DNA from: BOG-908 sp965198825
GTDB lineage: Bacteria > Pseudomonadota > Alphaproteobacteria > Acetobacterales > Acetobacteraceae
NCBI GenBank assembly: GCA_965198825.1
Contig: CBDAQB010000003.1
Span: 248,001 to 312,000, forward strand
Reading direction: 5' to 3'
DNA: 64,000 bases
The position numbers and the translations under genes were made by a program. Below the pieces are notes generated by a model. It was not told the DNA's origin. It saw only the letters and a list, made by a program, of their open reading frames with translations, and ran no database searches. Positions 56,810 through 64,000 of this stretch are shown here, piece after piece; position 1 is the stretch's first letter, and every line of letters starts with the position of its first letter.

Positions 56810-58822
56810 CTACGCGTGTTCGACCAGCTGGTGGTTGCGGTTTTTTGCCACTTCCAGACCGCGGGTCACGCCACCGAGAAGCGACTCGACGGTAAATGGC
56901 TTTGCCACATGCGTGTCCATGCCGGCGTTGGTGCAGGCCTCTATCTGGTCGATGAAGACCTGGGCGGTGAGAGCGACGATGGGAAGTAGTTTATGCGCGT
57001 GGCCGAGCGCGCGGATCTGCCTGGTTGCTTCAAGCCCGTCCATGCCGGGCATGCGGACATCCATGAGAACCGCCAGGAAGTTGGTCGTGGATACGGCCTC
57101 TATCGCCTCGGCGCCACTTGCCGTGCATATGGCCTCATAGCCTGCAGAGCGCAGGAAGGCGGAGGTGATGTCGCGGTTAATCTCGACGTCGTCCACGACA
57201 AGGATGGGGAGCGCCCTTTCTGCGTGGCCGCAGGCCGAACGGGCCTCGCCGCGGAACTCCGTGGCGCGGACGGGCGAGACGGCATCGACTGGCACGACCA
57301 GGGGCAGGTCCAGCCAGAAGATGCTGCCGCCGCCTGGGTTGTCGTCGTAGCCCAGGCTGCCATTCAGAAGTGCGGCGAGACGCTTCGACAAGGAGAGGCC
57401 GAGACCTGCACCTTCGGCGGCTTGCGTGGCGGCAGAGGTCATGCGTTCGAAAGCGTTGAAGAGATGGCCGCGCTCGCCGAAGGGGATACCGGGCCCGGTA
57501 TCCACGACCTCGCAACGGAGCCGCGTGCCGCTGTCGCGGGTGGCGAGACGAAGGGTGATGCTGCCCTCTGCGGTGAACTTCACGGCGTTGCCGAGCAGGT
57601 TCAGGACGACCTGCCTGAGGCGCGAGGGATCGCTCATGATCTGGCGCGGCACGTCGGGCGCTATCGCCAGGCTCAGCGCGAGTTTCTTCGCCGCGGCGAG
57701 CGGCCTGACGATGTCGATCGATGCTTCCAGCAGAGTCTGCATTTCGACCGGGACCGGGTGCAGCTCCACGCTGCCGGTTTCGATTTCGCTCAAATCCAGA
57801 ACGCAGGTGACCATCTCCAGCAAATGCGTGCCGGCGGTCAGCATGGCGTTGACCTGTGTCGCCTGCGCGGCGCTGAGGCTGGGATCCATGCGAAGCAGTT
57901 GCGCATAGCCGAGAATGCCGTTCAGGGGCGTTCGCAGTTCGTGGCTCATGGCCGCCAGGAAGTGCGTCTTGGCACGGTTTGCCTGCTCGGCGGCATTGCG
58001 TGCCTGGGCGAAATGCCGCGCGAGCCGTTCGAGTTCGGCGTTGGCGGCTTGCAGCCCCTGGCGCGCAATCACCTGCGGCGTGACGTCCAGGGCGACCTTG
58101 ACGATTTTACACGGCGTGCCGCCGGGGCCGAACACCGGATTGTAGCTGGCGCCCAGCCAAACGGCGGAACCGTCCTTGCGGATACGCTTGAAGTCGTCCT
58201 GCGAGAATTCGCCTTTGCCCAGCCTGATCCAGAAATCGTCGTAGGCCTGCGTTCCGCGTTCGGCGGGGTCTATCAACATCGAATGGTGACGGCCGACCAG
58301 TTCGTCCAGCTCGTAGCCGAGCAGGGTCAGGAAGTTCTGGTTTGCGGTGAGGATGGTGCCGTCCATGCCGAACTCGATGACCAGCTGCGAGCGCAGGATC
58401 GCGTTCATCTGGGCGACATGGTCAAAGTTGCGCTGGCAGGCGCGCGTCACGTCCAGGACGATGTTTATGACACGGGCGGGTGTGCCGGAGGCGTCGCAGA
58501 TGAGGTTGTAGGACGACTGGAGCCATAGCTCCCGGCCGCCTTTTCCCAGGCGCTTGTGAAGCGCGGACCGGAATCCCTCCTGGCAAAGGGTGTTCCAGAA
58601 CTCCCGGTGTTCCAGGATGCTCCCGTCGTCTTCCGGCAGCAGGCACACCTGGTTCATGCCGACCAGTTCAGCGAGGCAGTAGCCCATGATGCGCAGGTAG
58701 TTCTCGTTGGCTGACAGGATGGTTCCATCGAGGGCGAACTCGACTATTCCCTTGGAGCGCCCCAACTCCAGAAGCGCGGACTCCAATTCGCTTACCTGCA
58801 GCCAACTCAGGGTGTGAAGCAT
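56810..58822 (-). CDS. PAS-PAS hybrid histidine kinase with receiver
   Basis: Soluble kinase of 670 residues. PAS 1 (about 15-130: GIVEFALDGTILSANENYL) and PAS 2 (about 140-250: LVIEFGMDGTILTANQNFL) are of the Aer/MCP type and look like duplicates of each other. HisKA follows with MSHELRTPLNGILGYAQLL, HATPase_c with NLLGNAVKFTAEG and GAGLGLSLSKRL, and one receiver (VVDDVEINRD, MDVRMPGMDGLEAT, AKPFTVE). No membrane helix. No regulator adjoins, so output may pass through a separate Hpt protein. Its 5' side opens into a 325-bp region without genes. Confidence 0.92.
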   Translation of the reverse strand: MLHTLSWLQVSELESALLELGRSKGIVEFALDGTILSANENYLRIMGYCLAELVGMNQVCLLPEDDGSILEHREFWNTLCQEGFRSALHKRLGKGGRELWLQSSYNLICDASGTPARVINIVLDVTRACQRNFDHVAQMNAILRSQLVIEFGMDGTILTANQNFLTLLGYELDELVGRHHSMLIDPAERGTQAYDDFWIRLGKGEFSQDDFKRIRKDGSAVWLGASYNPVFGPGGTPCKIVKVALDVTPQVIARQGLQAANAELERLARHFAQARNAAEQANRAKTHFLAAMSHELRTPLNGILGYAQLLRMDPSLSAAQATQVNAMLTAGTHLLEMVTCVLDLSEIETGSVELHPVPVEMQTLLEASIDIVRPLAAAKKLALSLAIAPDVPRQIMSDPSRLRQVVLNLLGNAVKFTAEGSITLRLATRDSGTRLRCEVVDTGPGIPFGERGHLFNAFERMTSAATQAAEGAGLGLSLSKRLAALLNGSLGYDDNPGGGSIFWLDLPLVVPVDAVSPVRATEFRGEARSACGHAERALPILVVDDVEINRDITSAFLRSAGYEAICTASGAEAIEAVSTTNFLAVLMDVRMPGMDGLEATRQIRALGHAHKLLPIVALTAQVFIDQIEACTNAGMDTHVAKPFTVESLLGGVTRGLEVAKNRNHQLVEHA

Positions 58823-59147
58823 TGCCTACCCGCCATCGAGCCGCTCTGTTGCCCCAAAGACCGGGCTTGTTTTTGCTCGCGTGTCGAAAGTAGCGCGACA
58901 GCTGCTAACGAAACATCAAGGGGATCATGGTGGCCGGAGGGCTTGGGTGACCCGCCCTGCGAGGCGTGTGTTTTGCGGGTGCGGCAGGGTTGGTGGCGGT
59001 GGTATTTGTGGCGGGTGTGGAGGCGGATGCGGATGTAGATGTGTAGTCGGGGGACGGCGTCGCCGGCGGTGCGGAGGAAGCGGGCCAGGCTCGCGTCGTT
59101 GCGCGTGGCGCCGCGGCTGGCGGTTTCTTGCGGGCGGGGGACCAGGC
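58823..59147. other. Gene-free, G-rich low-complexity stretch
   Basis: About 325 bp between the kinase start and the CPBP gene end. Bases 58990-59045 carry repeated GCGG/GGTGG/GCGGATG units. GGGTGACCCGCCCTGCG near 58944 looks like a worn type A REP element. No open frame with family sequence. Confidence 0.6.
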
Positions 59148-59627
59148 TTACAGCGATGTCTGCCACACTGCCGGAAGGTTATTCAGATAATGCAGGACGA
59201 CTCCCGGCCACACCGACCGTGTTTTGAGCGTGAGCAGGCCGGTTATCGGTCCGAATACCAGGGCCGTGTAAGCAATCTCCTGTGCGAGGTCAGAGTCGCT
59301 CATCCAGAAGCCATTCTTCAGATGCCATAGGCCGAAGAGAGCCGAAGAAACGACGACCGCCCAGACTTTTCCGTAGGCGATTTCCAACGCACCCAGGATG
59401 AACCCGCGGAAGAGTATTTCCTCGGTGATCGGAACAAAGAGTATCCACACTTCAGGGGCGCCACCAAGCATCTTTCCGGTCAGCCGGAATGTCTGCACGA
59501 ACAGCACTGTCGTCATTGTATAAAGCACGGCGACGACAGCCATTTGTGCCGCGGGCGTGAAAATCCAAATGCGCCGGAACCGCAGAAACTCCAAAGGATA
59601 CAGGTCCAGAAGTTCTCTTTGATCCAC
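59148..59627 (-). CDS. CPBP family intramembrane metalloprotease
   Basis: A 159-residue membrane protein of the CPBP/CAAX protease family. The catalytic motifs are present: TEEILFRGFILGALE, FGLWHLKNG, and GVVLHYLNN with the third His. Three to four membrane helices. GTG at 59627 with GGGAGCGGG upstream gives a compact protein; the frame continues to 59870 but without family sequence. Substrate unknown. Members are often linked to bacteriocin immunity or protein maturation, neither visible here. Confidence 0.8.
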   Translation of the reverse strand: MDQRELLDLYPLEFLRFRRIWIFTPAAQMAVVAVLYTMTTVLFVQTFRLTGKMLGGAPEVWILFVPITEEILFRGFILGALEIAYGKVWAVVVSSALFGLWHLKNGFWMSDSDLAQEIAYTALVFGPITGLLTLKTRSVWPGVVLHYLNNLPAVWQTSL

Positions 59628-59975
59628 GTTCCCGCTCCCGTAGGCGTGCCGCCAATGGCGCTCAGGTGCCGCCCGTTCTATGTTCGCGTACCGTAATGGT
59701 GCGGTGCGGGTGATAGCAAGGCCCTGGCGTTCGTTGCGCGCGCCGAGTCGTGGCGAGGGATGAGGATTGTTGGCGAAGGAGGTTGGTGCCGACCGATCCC
59801 ACTCTTGCTTACGTGCGGGCGCTTCAGCTTGCCGTTGGATGTTAGGCCAGGAGATGGGCGTTTTCATCATTCCGGCGGTGCGTGGCGCGTGGGATTTATC
59901 CGGTCGATTGGATGGGGCGGGATGTGGCGTTGCCCGACGATGGGGAGCGGGCGTCAGGCACGCGGTTGCTGCGTA

Positions 59976-60000
59976 GGGCGAAAGAGCGAAGCGAGATCCG
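59976..60000. repeat. REP-like palindrome, type B, reverse orientation
   Basis: GGGCGAAAGAGCG then AAGCGAGATCCG, the reverse complement of the element at 60168 apart from one base. Preceded by GCGTA, the complement of the CTACG tail. Confidence 0.75.
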
Positions 60001-60167
60001 ACAGGGGCGGGTATCCGGCCGTTTTCCGCCAGCGATTGGGCGGGCGTTGGCGTTCGAAGATGGGCGCGCGCGTTGTGCGAGATGGCGGGCGGTGGTTGGC
60101 GTTGCGGGATGGGACGTTGGGTCGCGGTGAGTGGGGTGGCGGGCTTGAGAGCGGCGGAGGATAAGTT

Positions 60168-60193
60168 GGCGGATCTCGCTTCGCTCTTCCGCC
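60168..60193. repeat. REP-like palindrome, type B
   Basis: GGCGGATCTCGCTTCG then CTCTTCCGCC, stem GGCGGA/TCCGCC, followed by CTACGG. Similar plan to type A (GCTTCGC core and CTACG tail), with a different stem. Confidence 0.8.
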
Positions 60194-60470
60194 CTACGGC
60201 TTGCTACGGGGGGCTGGTCAAGGATGGCCGAAGGTCACCGCGAAGCGGCGCGGAACGCGTCCTTTCCCAGCCTGGGCAGCGCGGCACGATGGAGGAGACA
60301 GAGGCGATGACAGCGTAACGACGCTAATGGTTGCTTCTCGTGCTAATAATAAGCCACCATACGCTTGCTTTAGGTTGTTGCCCGGCTTAGAGGTTACGAT
60401 CCTGATTATTCATTAATGGATTACGACCACAGTCGGAACATATGCTTGCTGATGGACAGGAGATTGCCAG

Positions 60471-62021
60471 TTGTTTGAGGAACCTTCTCTGAAGCCCGAA
60501 AATATCAAGATCAAGCAGCTAGTTAGCGACTACCGGATTGGTAGGATCGTAATTCCAGAGTTCCAGCGCCAATATGTTTGGAAGCCAGCGAAAGCACCGA
60601 AGTTAATCGACTCGATCTATCGCGACTTTCCGATCGCATCACTTCTGCTGTGGCAGAGCGTAGAGCAAATCCACGCGAGGGCACCAAAAAATCGGGTGAC
60701 CCATAATTCCTCGACGAATTGGCTTATTGATGGCCAACAGCGCGTAATCACTCTAGCTCGTATGCTTGGCGGTGAGGATGGTCTGGATGTTGTCTTCAAC
60801 CCAAAAGCTGATGCTTTCAGTTTGCAGAACGCTGCGACTCGAAAAGACCGGGACTATTTCTCGTTGACAGCGATACTCGACGATGACGCGTATCGTGATT
60901 TGCGGCGTGATTTAGGCGACGGACCTACTGCAAAGCAAAGCGAGGCCCGCCTAGAGAAGGTCCGAAAAGTCCTGGACTATGAGGTCCCGGTTGTTCGAAT
61001 GCTAAATCATACTTTTGAGAACGCCGTATCAGCTTTCGAACGTATAAATACTATGGGAGTGCGTCTGAAAAAGGAGGATATCGATAGTGCGCGGATAGCC
61101 GCTCAACACTCTGGGTTTATCGCAGGAGAAGTAGTGCCGTATCTTGAGGCGCTGCGCGGCGAGAAATTCAATCGACTGAACGTTATGCACCTGTTCCGAG
61201 CCTGCGCGTCCATAGCTATACCAGATGGAAGAAATCGAACGCCGCTACACGCGTTGTCTCAGAAAGAAATTATGAGCGCGTGGAAGCTGACCAAGAAAGG
61301 AACCGATCAAACGCTGCGACTCGTCCGAAGTGAGTTGGGCCTCATGAATATGGACATCCTCTGGTCTGGCGCGCTCCTTGTTCCGCTGATTGTTCTATGT
61401 GCAAGAACAGACACCAAAGAACTGGACGTTCCAGGGCTTATCGGCTGGTTAGCGTTAGCGACCCTTCTCCACCGCTACAGTAGTTCTACGGAAACAGCGC
61501 TTGATCAGGATATCAGGGCCTGTGGCAAGGATGATCCAATCGGCGCACTATTAGCTAATCTTCGCCAGATACGGTCGCCACTTAAGGCGGAGGCTAACGA
61601 TTTTTCGGGCCAAATTGCCGACAGGAGTGTTCTTTTAGCGATGTACATTGCCTGTAAGCATCGTGGAATTTTAGACTTTCTGGGAGGAGGAACCATTGTT
61701 ATGCAGGGCGCGGTAGATCGACACCATATTTTGCCAAAGGGGCAGTTTCCTAAGAAGAACAAAGCAGCAGCAGACACGATAGCAAATATAGCGTTTATCT
61801 CGGAGTCGGCTAATAGATCAATAAACATGGCAGGCCCGGAAGTGTATTTAAAAACCTTGAAGCCAGGTATTCTGAAAAGTCAATGTGTACCAGAGGATCC
61901 AGGCCTCTGGCTTGTGGAGCGCGCGGAAGCCTTTTGGGACGCACGACGCCACTTGCTGGCCGAAGCTTTTAATGACTTCGTGAAAAGACCTTTGCCTGAA
62001 CGCCGAGGTGTCGGAGGTTGA
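60471..62021 (+). CDS. DUF262 protein with C-terminal HNH-type domain (GmrSD-like, probable anti-phage nuclease)
   Basis: A 516-residue protein. DUF262 motifs IPEFQRQYVW (28-37) and DGQQR (87-91) mark a ParB/Srx-type nucleotide hydrolase; FERINTMGVRLKKEDI follows at about 190-205. The C-terminal part has DRHHILPKG (416-424) and ANIAFISESANRSI, an HNH/DUF1524-like nuclease core. This pairing is found in GmrSD type IV restriction and relatives. TTG at 60471 has AGGAGA seven bases upstream. Clearly lower GC than the surroundings, which suggests transfer. It converges on the reverse transcriptase gene, 149 bp away. A defence role is inferred from family and context. Confidence 0.85.
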   Translation: MFEEPSLKPENIKIKQLVSDYRIGRIVIPEFQRQYVWKPAKAPKLIDSIYRDFPIASLLLWQSVEQIHARAPKNRVTHNSSTNWLIDGQQRVITLARMLGGEDGLDVVFNPKADAFSLQNAATRKDRDYFSLTAILDDDAYRDLRRDLGDGPTAKQSEARLEKVRKVLDYEVPVVRMLNHTFENAVSAFERINTMGVRLKKEDIDSARIAAQHSGFIAGEVVPYLEALRGEKFNRLNVMHLFRACASIAIPDGRNRTPLHALSQKEIMSAWKLTKKGTDQTLRLVRSELGLMNMDILWSGALLVPLIVLCARTDTKELDVPGLIGWLALATLLHRYSSSTETALDQDIRACGKDDPIGALLANLRQIRSPLKAEANDFSGQIADRSVLLAMYIACKHRGILDFLGGGTIVMQGAVDRHHILPKGQFPKKNKAAADTIANIAFISESANRSINMAGPEVYLKTLKPGILKSQCVPEDPGLWLVERAEAFWDARRHLLAEAFNDFVKRPLPERRGVGG

Positions 62022-62170
62022 ATCGGGCCCCACTGAACCTTTAAAGACGATCTGGCGGGCATTCGACGTGGATTGCCGACCAAGATTGAACTATCTGCCC
62101 CAAGTCTGGATCAAGGTAAATCCTGTATAATTCCCCCTATCAAACTATTCATTGGCGACGACTTCATGAA
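62022..62170. other. Spacer between the convergent DUF262 and RT genes
   Basis: 149 bp, AT-rich, no clear hairpin terminator. Holds TATAAT at 62126 on the + strand without a matching -35 box. A short RNA could be hidden here, but none is supported. Confidence 0.4.
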
Positions 62171-63598
62171 TTACTCTAAAGCATAATTCCGCGCTGCACG
62201 TTTTACTGAACGAGAACCTACAGCTGAGGACCACGATAGCCAATCAGATCGACCGGACCGAAGAAAGCCTTGCCGAAGCTCAAGCAGTCCAAAACGATTA
62301 TCCGCTATCTCTAGCACCTTAGCTTTCGAGATGTCGGTAGCGTTCGGGTGGTGAAGTAGTTTCTCAATGATCGACGGCGCGGATGGAACTTCTAGTAAGT
62401 AAGACTCCAGCATCATGCCAAACCAAAATAACTGATACTCCTGCATTCCTCGATTTTCGGTCAGTGCCTCGGCTACAACCTCCCCGACGCCGGACGAATC
62501 CTCGACTTCCGCGCAAAACTTGTAAACATTCTTAGCCAAATTGGGAAAGCGATGAATGATATCCGGTAGTTTTCCGACGACGTCCTCGGTGTGCGAGCTC
62601 ATCAGGGTGAGGATAAGTTCTGCATCTTCTTCCTCAATATCTCGGCTTTCTAAGATGCTGTGTATTTCTGCAAGTTCCGCGGCTGTTAGTTCGAGGTCAT
62701 CGATCTCGCTGTCGTCATCGAAGTAGAAGTTCTTCGCGACGATCTCCCTGCGTCGTTGAAGAAGTTGTTTTTTTACGGCAGAAATGCTTTCTTCAGTATG
62801 TTCTGAACCTACGGAAGTCCTGGTCGTTTTCATCGGGTTGACGCTCAAACCCTTAAGTCCGATCAGGTCTTGAATGTAGAAAAAGTCGGCGATTACATCG
62901 TCTTGGTTTTGGCCAAAAAGGTAAACGTCGTCCATAAAACGACGAATGCTACTTGCGCGTAGCATCATCGACTCCTCTAAAAATCGCAAGAAGTCGTTTC
63001 CGATCATTTTAGTTGGGTAAAGACCTTGAGGAAGGCAGTCAATTGATCGGCCAGAGTTTGTTTCACGTAGAAACTTTGAGAACAGATCAACGTCTTCGTC
63101 TGTAGCGTTGAGCGCTCCAAGCCATGCAACAAGGTCGTGGTGATACAAGCTATTGAAGTAGGTGCTGACGTCGAAGCCTATAAACGCCTCACTAACTAGC
63201 TTGTCGGTCCAAACGTCTGCTTTGAATTCTTTATAGTCTTCGGAAGGCGCACTCGGAAAGCCATCTTTAAATCGGTAGCCATAATGCCGTTTGTTGTCGG
63301 TATGAGGCCTGCGAAACCGAGTTCGGTTTGTATATACAAGATCATACACAAAATACTCGGCGACTGGATCAAGCTTAACTGTTCTTCGCAGGTGTAAGGC
63401 ATCTTTAGCAGCGTAAACCCGGTGTTGAGGTAGGAACGAATTCTGACCGGCCTTGCAACCTTGAATGAAGGCTCTCACTGAAGCTTCACCGTTCTCGATA
63501 ACGACCTTATTTGTCGAAAGTGGGAATAAGGTTCGAGGGTAATCTTCGAGATAAAACCGCAGTGTTGAATATGGTGTTCGTGGGCCGGTGTCACTCAT
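62171..63598 (-). CDS. Reverse transcriptase of the Abi/UG (DRT-like) defence type
   Basis: A 475-residue RNA-directed DNA polymerase. Motif A is FDVSTYFNSLYHHDL (Asp143), motif B LPQGLYPTKMIGND (QG at 191-192), motif C FMDD (221-224) with both catalytic Asp; basic fingers motif HRVYAAKD lies near 59-66. The C-terminal 220 residues are helical and acidic, with no maturase, endonuclease or known effector domain, which excludes group II intron and typical retron forms and fits the chromosomal UG/Abi groups. I cannot assign a DRT type. Start at 63598 with GAGAG upstream. Lower GC than mipZ next to it. No msr/msd-like RNA was recognised. Confidence 0.85.
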   Translation of the reverse strand: MSDTGPRTPYSTLRFYLEDYPRTLFPLSTNKVVIENGEASVRAFIQGCKAGQNSFLPQHRVYAAKDALHLRRTVKLDPVAEYFVYDLVYTNRTRFRRPHTDNKRHYGYRFKDGFPSAPSEDYKEFKADVWTDKLVSEAFIGFDVSTYFNSLYHHDLVAWLGALNATDEDVDLFSKFLRETNSGRSIDCLPQGLYPTKMIGNDFLRFLEESMMLRASSIRRFMDDVYLFGQNQDDVIADFFYIQDLIGLKGLSVNPMKTTRTSVGSEHTEESISAVKKQLLQRRREIVAKNFYFDDDSEIDDLELTAAELAEIHSILESRDIEEEDAELILTLMSSHTEDVVGKLPDIIHRFPNLAKNVYKFCAEVEDSSGVGEVVAEALTENRGMQEYQLFWFGMMLESYLLEVPSAPSIIEKLLHHPNATDISKAKVLEIADNRFGLLELRQGFLRSGRSDWLSWSSAVGSRSVKRAARNYALE

Positions 63599-63660
63599 TT
63601 GCTCTCTCGCACACCCTGAAGCGTGATTGCAGTAAATCGGGTCTGGGGACGAGTCCACAG

Positions 63661-63682
63661 CGGGGTCTGGGGCAGAGCCCCG
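63661..63682 (-). terminator. GC-rich hairpin after mipZ
   Basis: Eight-bp stem with one bulge (CGGGGTCT / AGAGCCCCG) lying just past the mipZ stop on the minus strand. No T-run follows, so it may stabilise the 3' end rather than stop transcription. A half-like copy GGTCTGGGG lies 20 bases further on. Confidence 0.5.
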
Positions 63683-63693
63683 GCCTTACTTGC

Positions 63694-64000
63694 TTACTGC
63701 GCTACCGCTTCAGCGACGACCGAAACAGGCGCGGGTTTGCGGATGGCGCTGATCAAAGCGCGGACTTCGGCGCGGGCGGCGATGTGGCTCATGCCGAGTT
63801 GGATGGCCAGGCCGGCTTCTCTTACGTCCATGAGGGTCAGGCCCTGGAGGTAGAGTTCGCGAAAAATCACGCGCTCGCCAAAACCTTTGACGGTGCGGAA
63901 GCCGATGCGTTTGGCTAGGGTTTCCAGGGTGGTGCCGACGTCGCGCTTGTTGCGCATTTCGGTGCTGCCCAAACGGTTGCGCATGACGATCCAGTCGATG
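63694..64000 (-). CDS. mipZ: Division plane positioning ATPase MipZ, C-terminal part (runs off the window)
   Basis: ParA-like ATPase that forms a gradient from the poles and blocks FtsZ assembly away from midcell. The last ~101 residues are present: DWIVMRNRLGSTEMRNKRDV, RIGFRTVKGFGERVIFREL, GLTLMDV, and MSHIAARAEVRALI at the end, which match alphaproteobacterial MipZ. The N-terminal P-loop is outside the window. Its 3' end faces the start of the reverse transcriptase gene with 95 bp between, both on the minus strand. Confidence 0.85.
   Translation of the reverse strand, partial: IDWIVMRNRLGSTEMRNKRDVGTTLETLAKRIGFRTVKGFGERVIFRELYLQGLTLMDVREAGLAIQLGMSHIAARAEVRALISAIRKPAPVSVVAEAVAQ

Larger units (their letters stand above)
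59628..60470. other. Gene-free region with two REP-like elements
   Basis: About 840 bp without a supportable gene. The sequence is G-rich on the + strand and full of short open frames. It contains two type B REP-like elements (listed separately). From about 60310 base composition shifts toward AT, marking the edge of the downstream island. Confidence 0.6.

Noticed and set aside
59628..59870. Longer N-terminus for the CPBP protease
   Set aside because: The added 81 residues are charged and Pro-rich without membrane character, and GTG at 59627 has a better ribosome binding site.
62126..62131. TATAAT box on the + strand downstream of DUF262, as promoter of an RNA for the RT
   Set aside because: No -35 hexamer at the right spacing and no recognisable structured RNA downstream; a chance hit in AT-rich sequence is likely.
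62171..63598. Group II intron or retron
   Set aside because: No maturase or endonuclease domain, no intron ends, and no msr/msd pattern was recognised.

Overview
The window is a high-GC bacterial chromosome segment. The gene content points to Alphaproteobacteria and most likely to an Acetobacteraceae/Rhodospirillales member: the C-terminus of a MipZ division-site ATPase at the right edge, an alphaproteobacterial-type FtsL-like protein, a biliverdin-binding bacteriophytochrome with its heme oxygenase, an UrcA-family protein, and EcfG-like promoter candidates. I saw no tRNA, rRNA, CRISPR array or transposase.

Left part (1-9 kb): partial mannose-1-phosphate guanylyltransferase; an M20 amidohydrolase translationally coupled to a ketopantoate reductase; an NnrU-like membrane protein; a bphO-bphP operon (heme oxygenase makes the biliverdin that the phytochrome histidine kinase binds); and two MFS transporters that diverge. 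Middle (9-29 kb): a hybrid kinase, an SDR, a class I flavin disulfide reductase and hldD. A glycine betaine/N-methyl amine demethylation locus follows, made of an OYE-type demethylase, a GlxA/GbdR-type regulator, a Rieske oxygenase with its own fused ferredoxin, and a divergent sarcosine oxidase-like flavoprotein. Next come a lone response regulator, an AI-2E family transporter and an SLC13 permease, then a sensory operon (PAS hybrid kinase, response regulator, unknown, CBS protein).

Stress and efflux block (29-39 kb): Mn catalase, GH15 enzyme coupled to an SDR, an EmrA-EmrB-outer membrane factor tripartite pump, and an FAD-linked oxidase. From 39 to 43 kb lie two tandem CadC-like winged-helix/TPR regulators. 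Right part (43-60 kb): mostly envelope or secreted proteins of unknown role (UrcA, FtsL-like, DUF3108, small Thr-rich proteins, RcnB-like, HAF-repeat), a BNR/sortilin-like gene broken by an in-frame amber codon, an acyltransferase, a PAS hybrid kinase and a CPBP protease. From 60.4 to 63.6 kb there is a lower-GC island with a DUF262/HNH protein converging on a reverse transcriptase, a probable anti-phage cassette, next to mipZ.

Two features span the window. First, about eleven copies (some decayed) of a ~120-130 bp compound palindrome sit only between genes. Their hairpin stems covary (C-G exchanged for G-C), and they often fill the exact gap between two convergent stop codons. Second, the + strand changes from C-rich to G-rich somewhere around 39-45 kb whichever way the genes point. 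This is a GC-skew reversal of the kind seen at replication origins or inversion joints.
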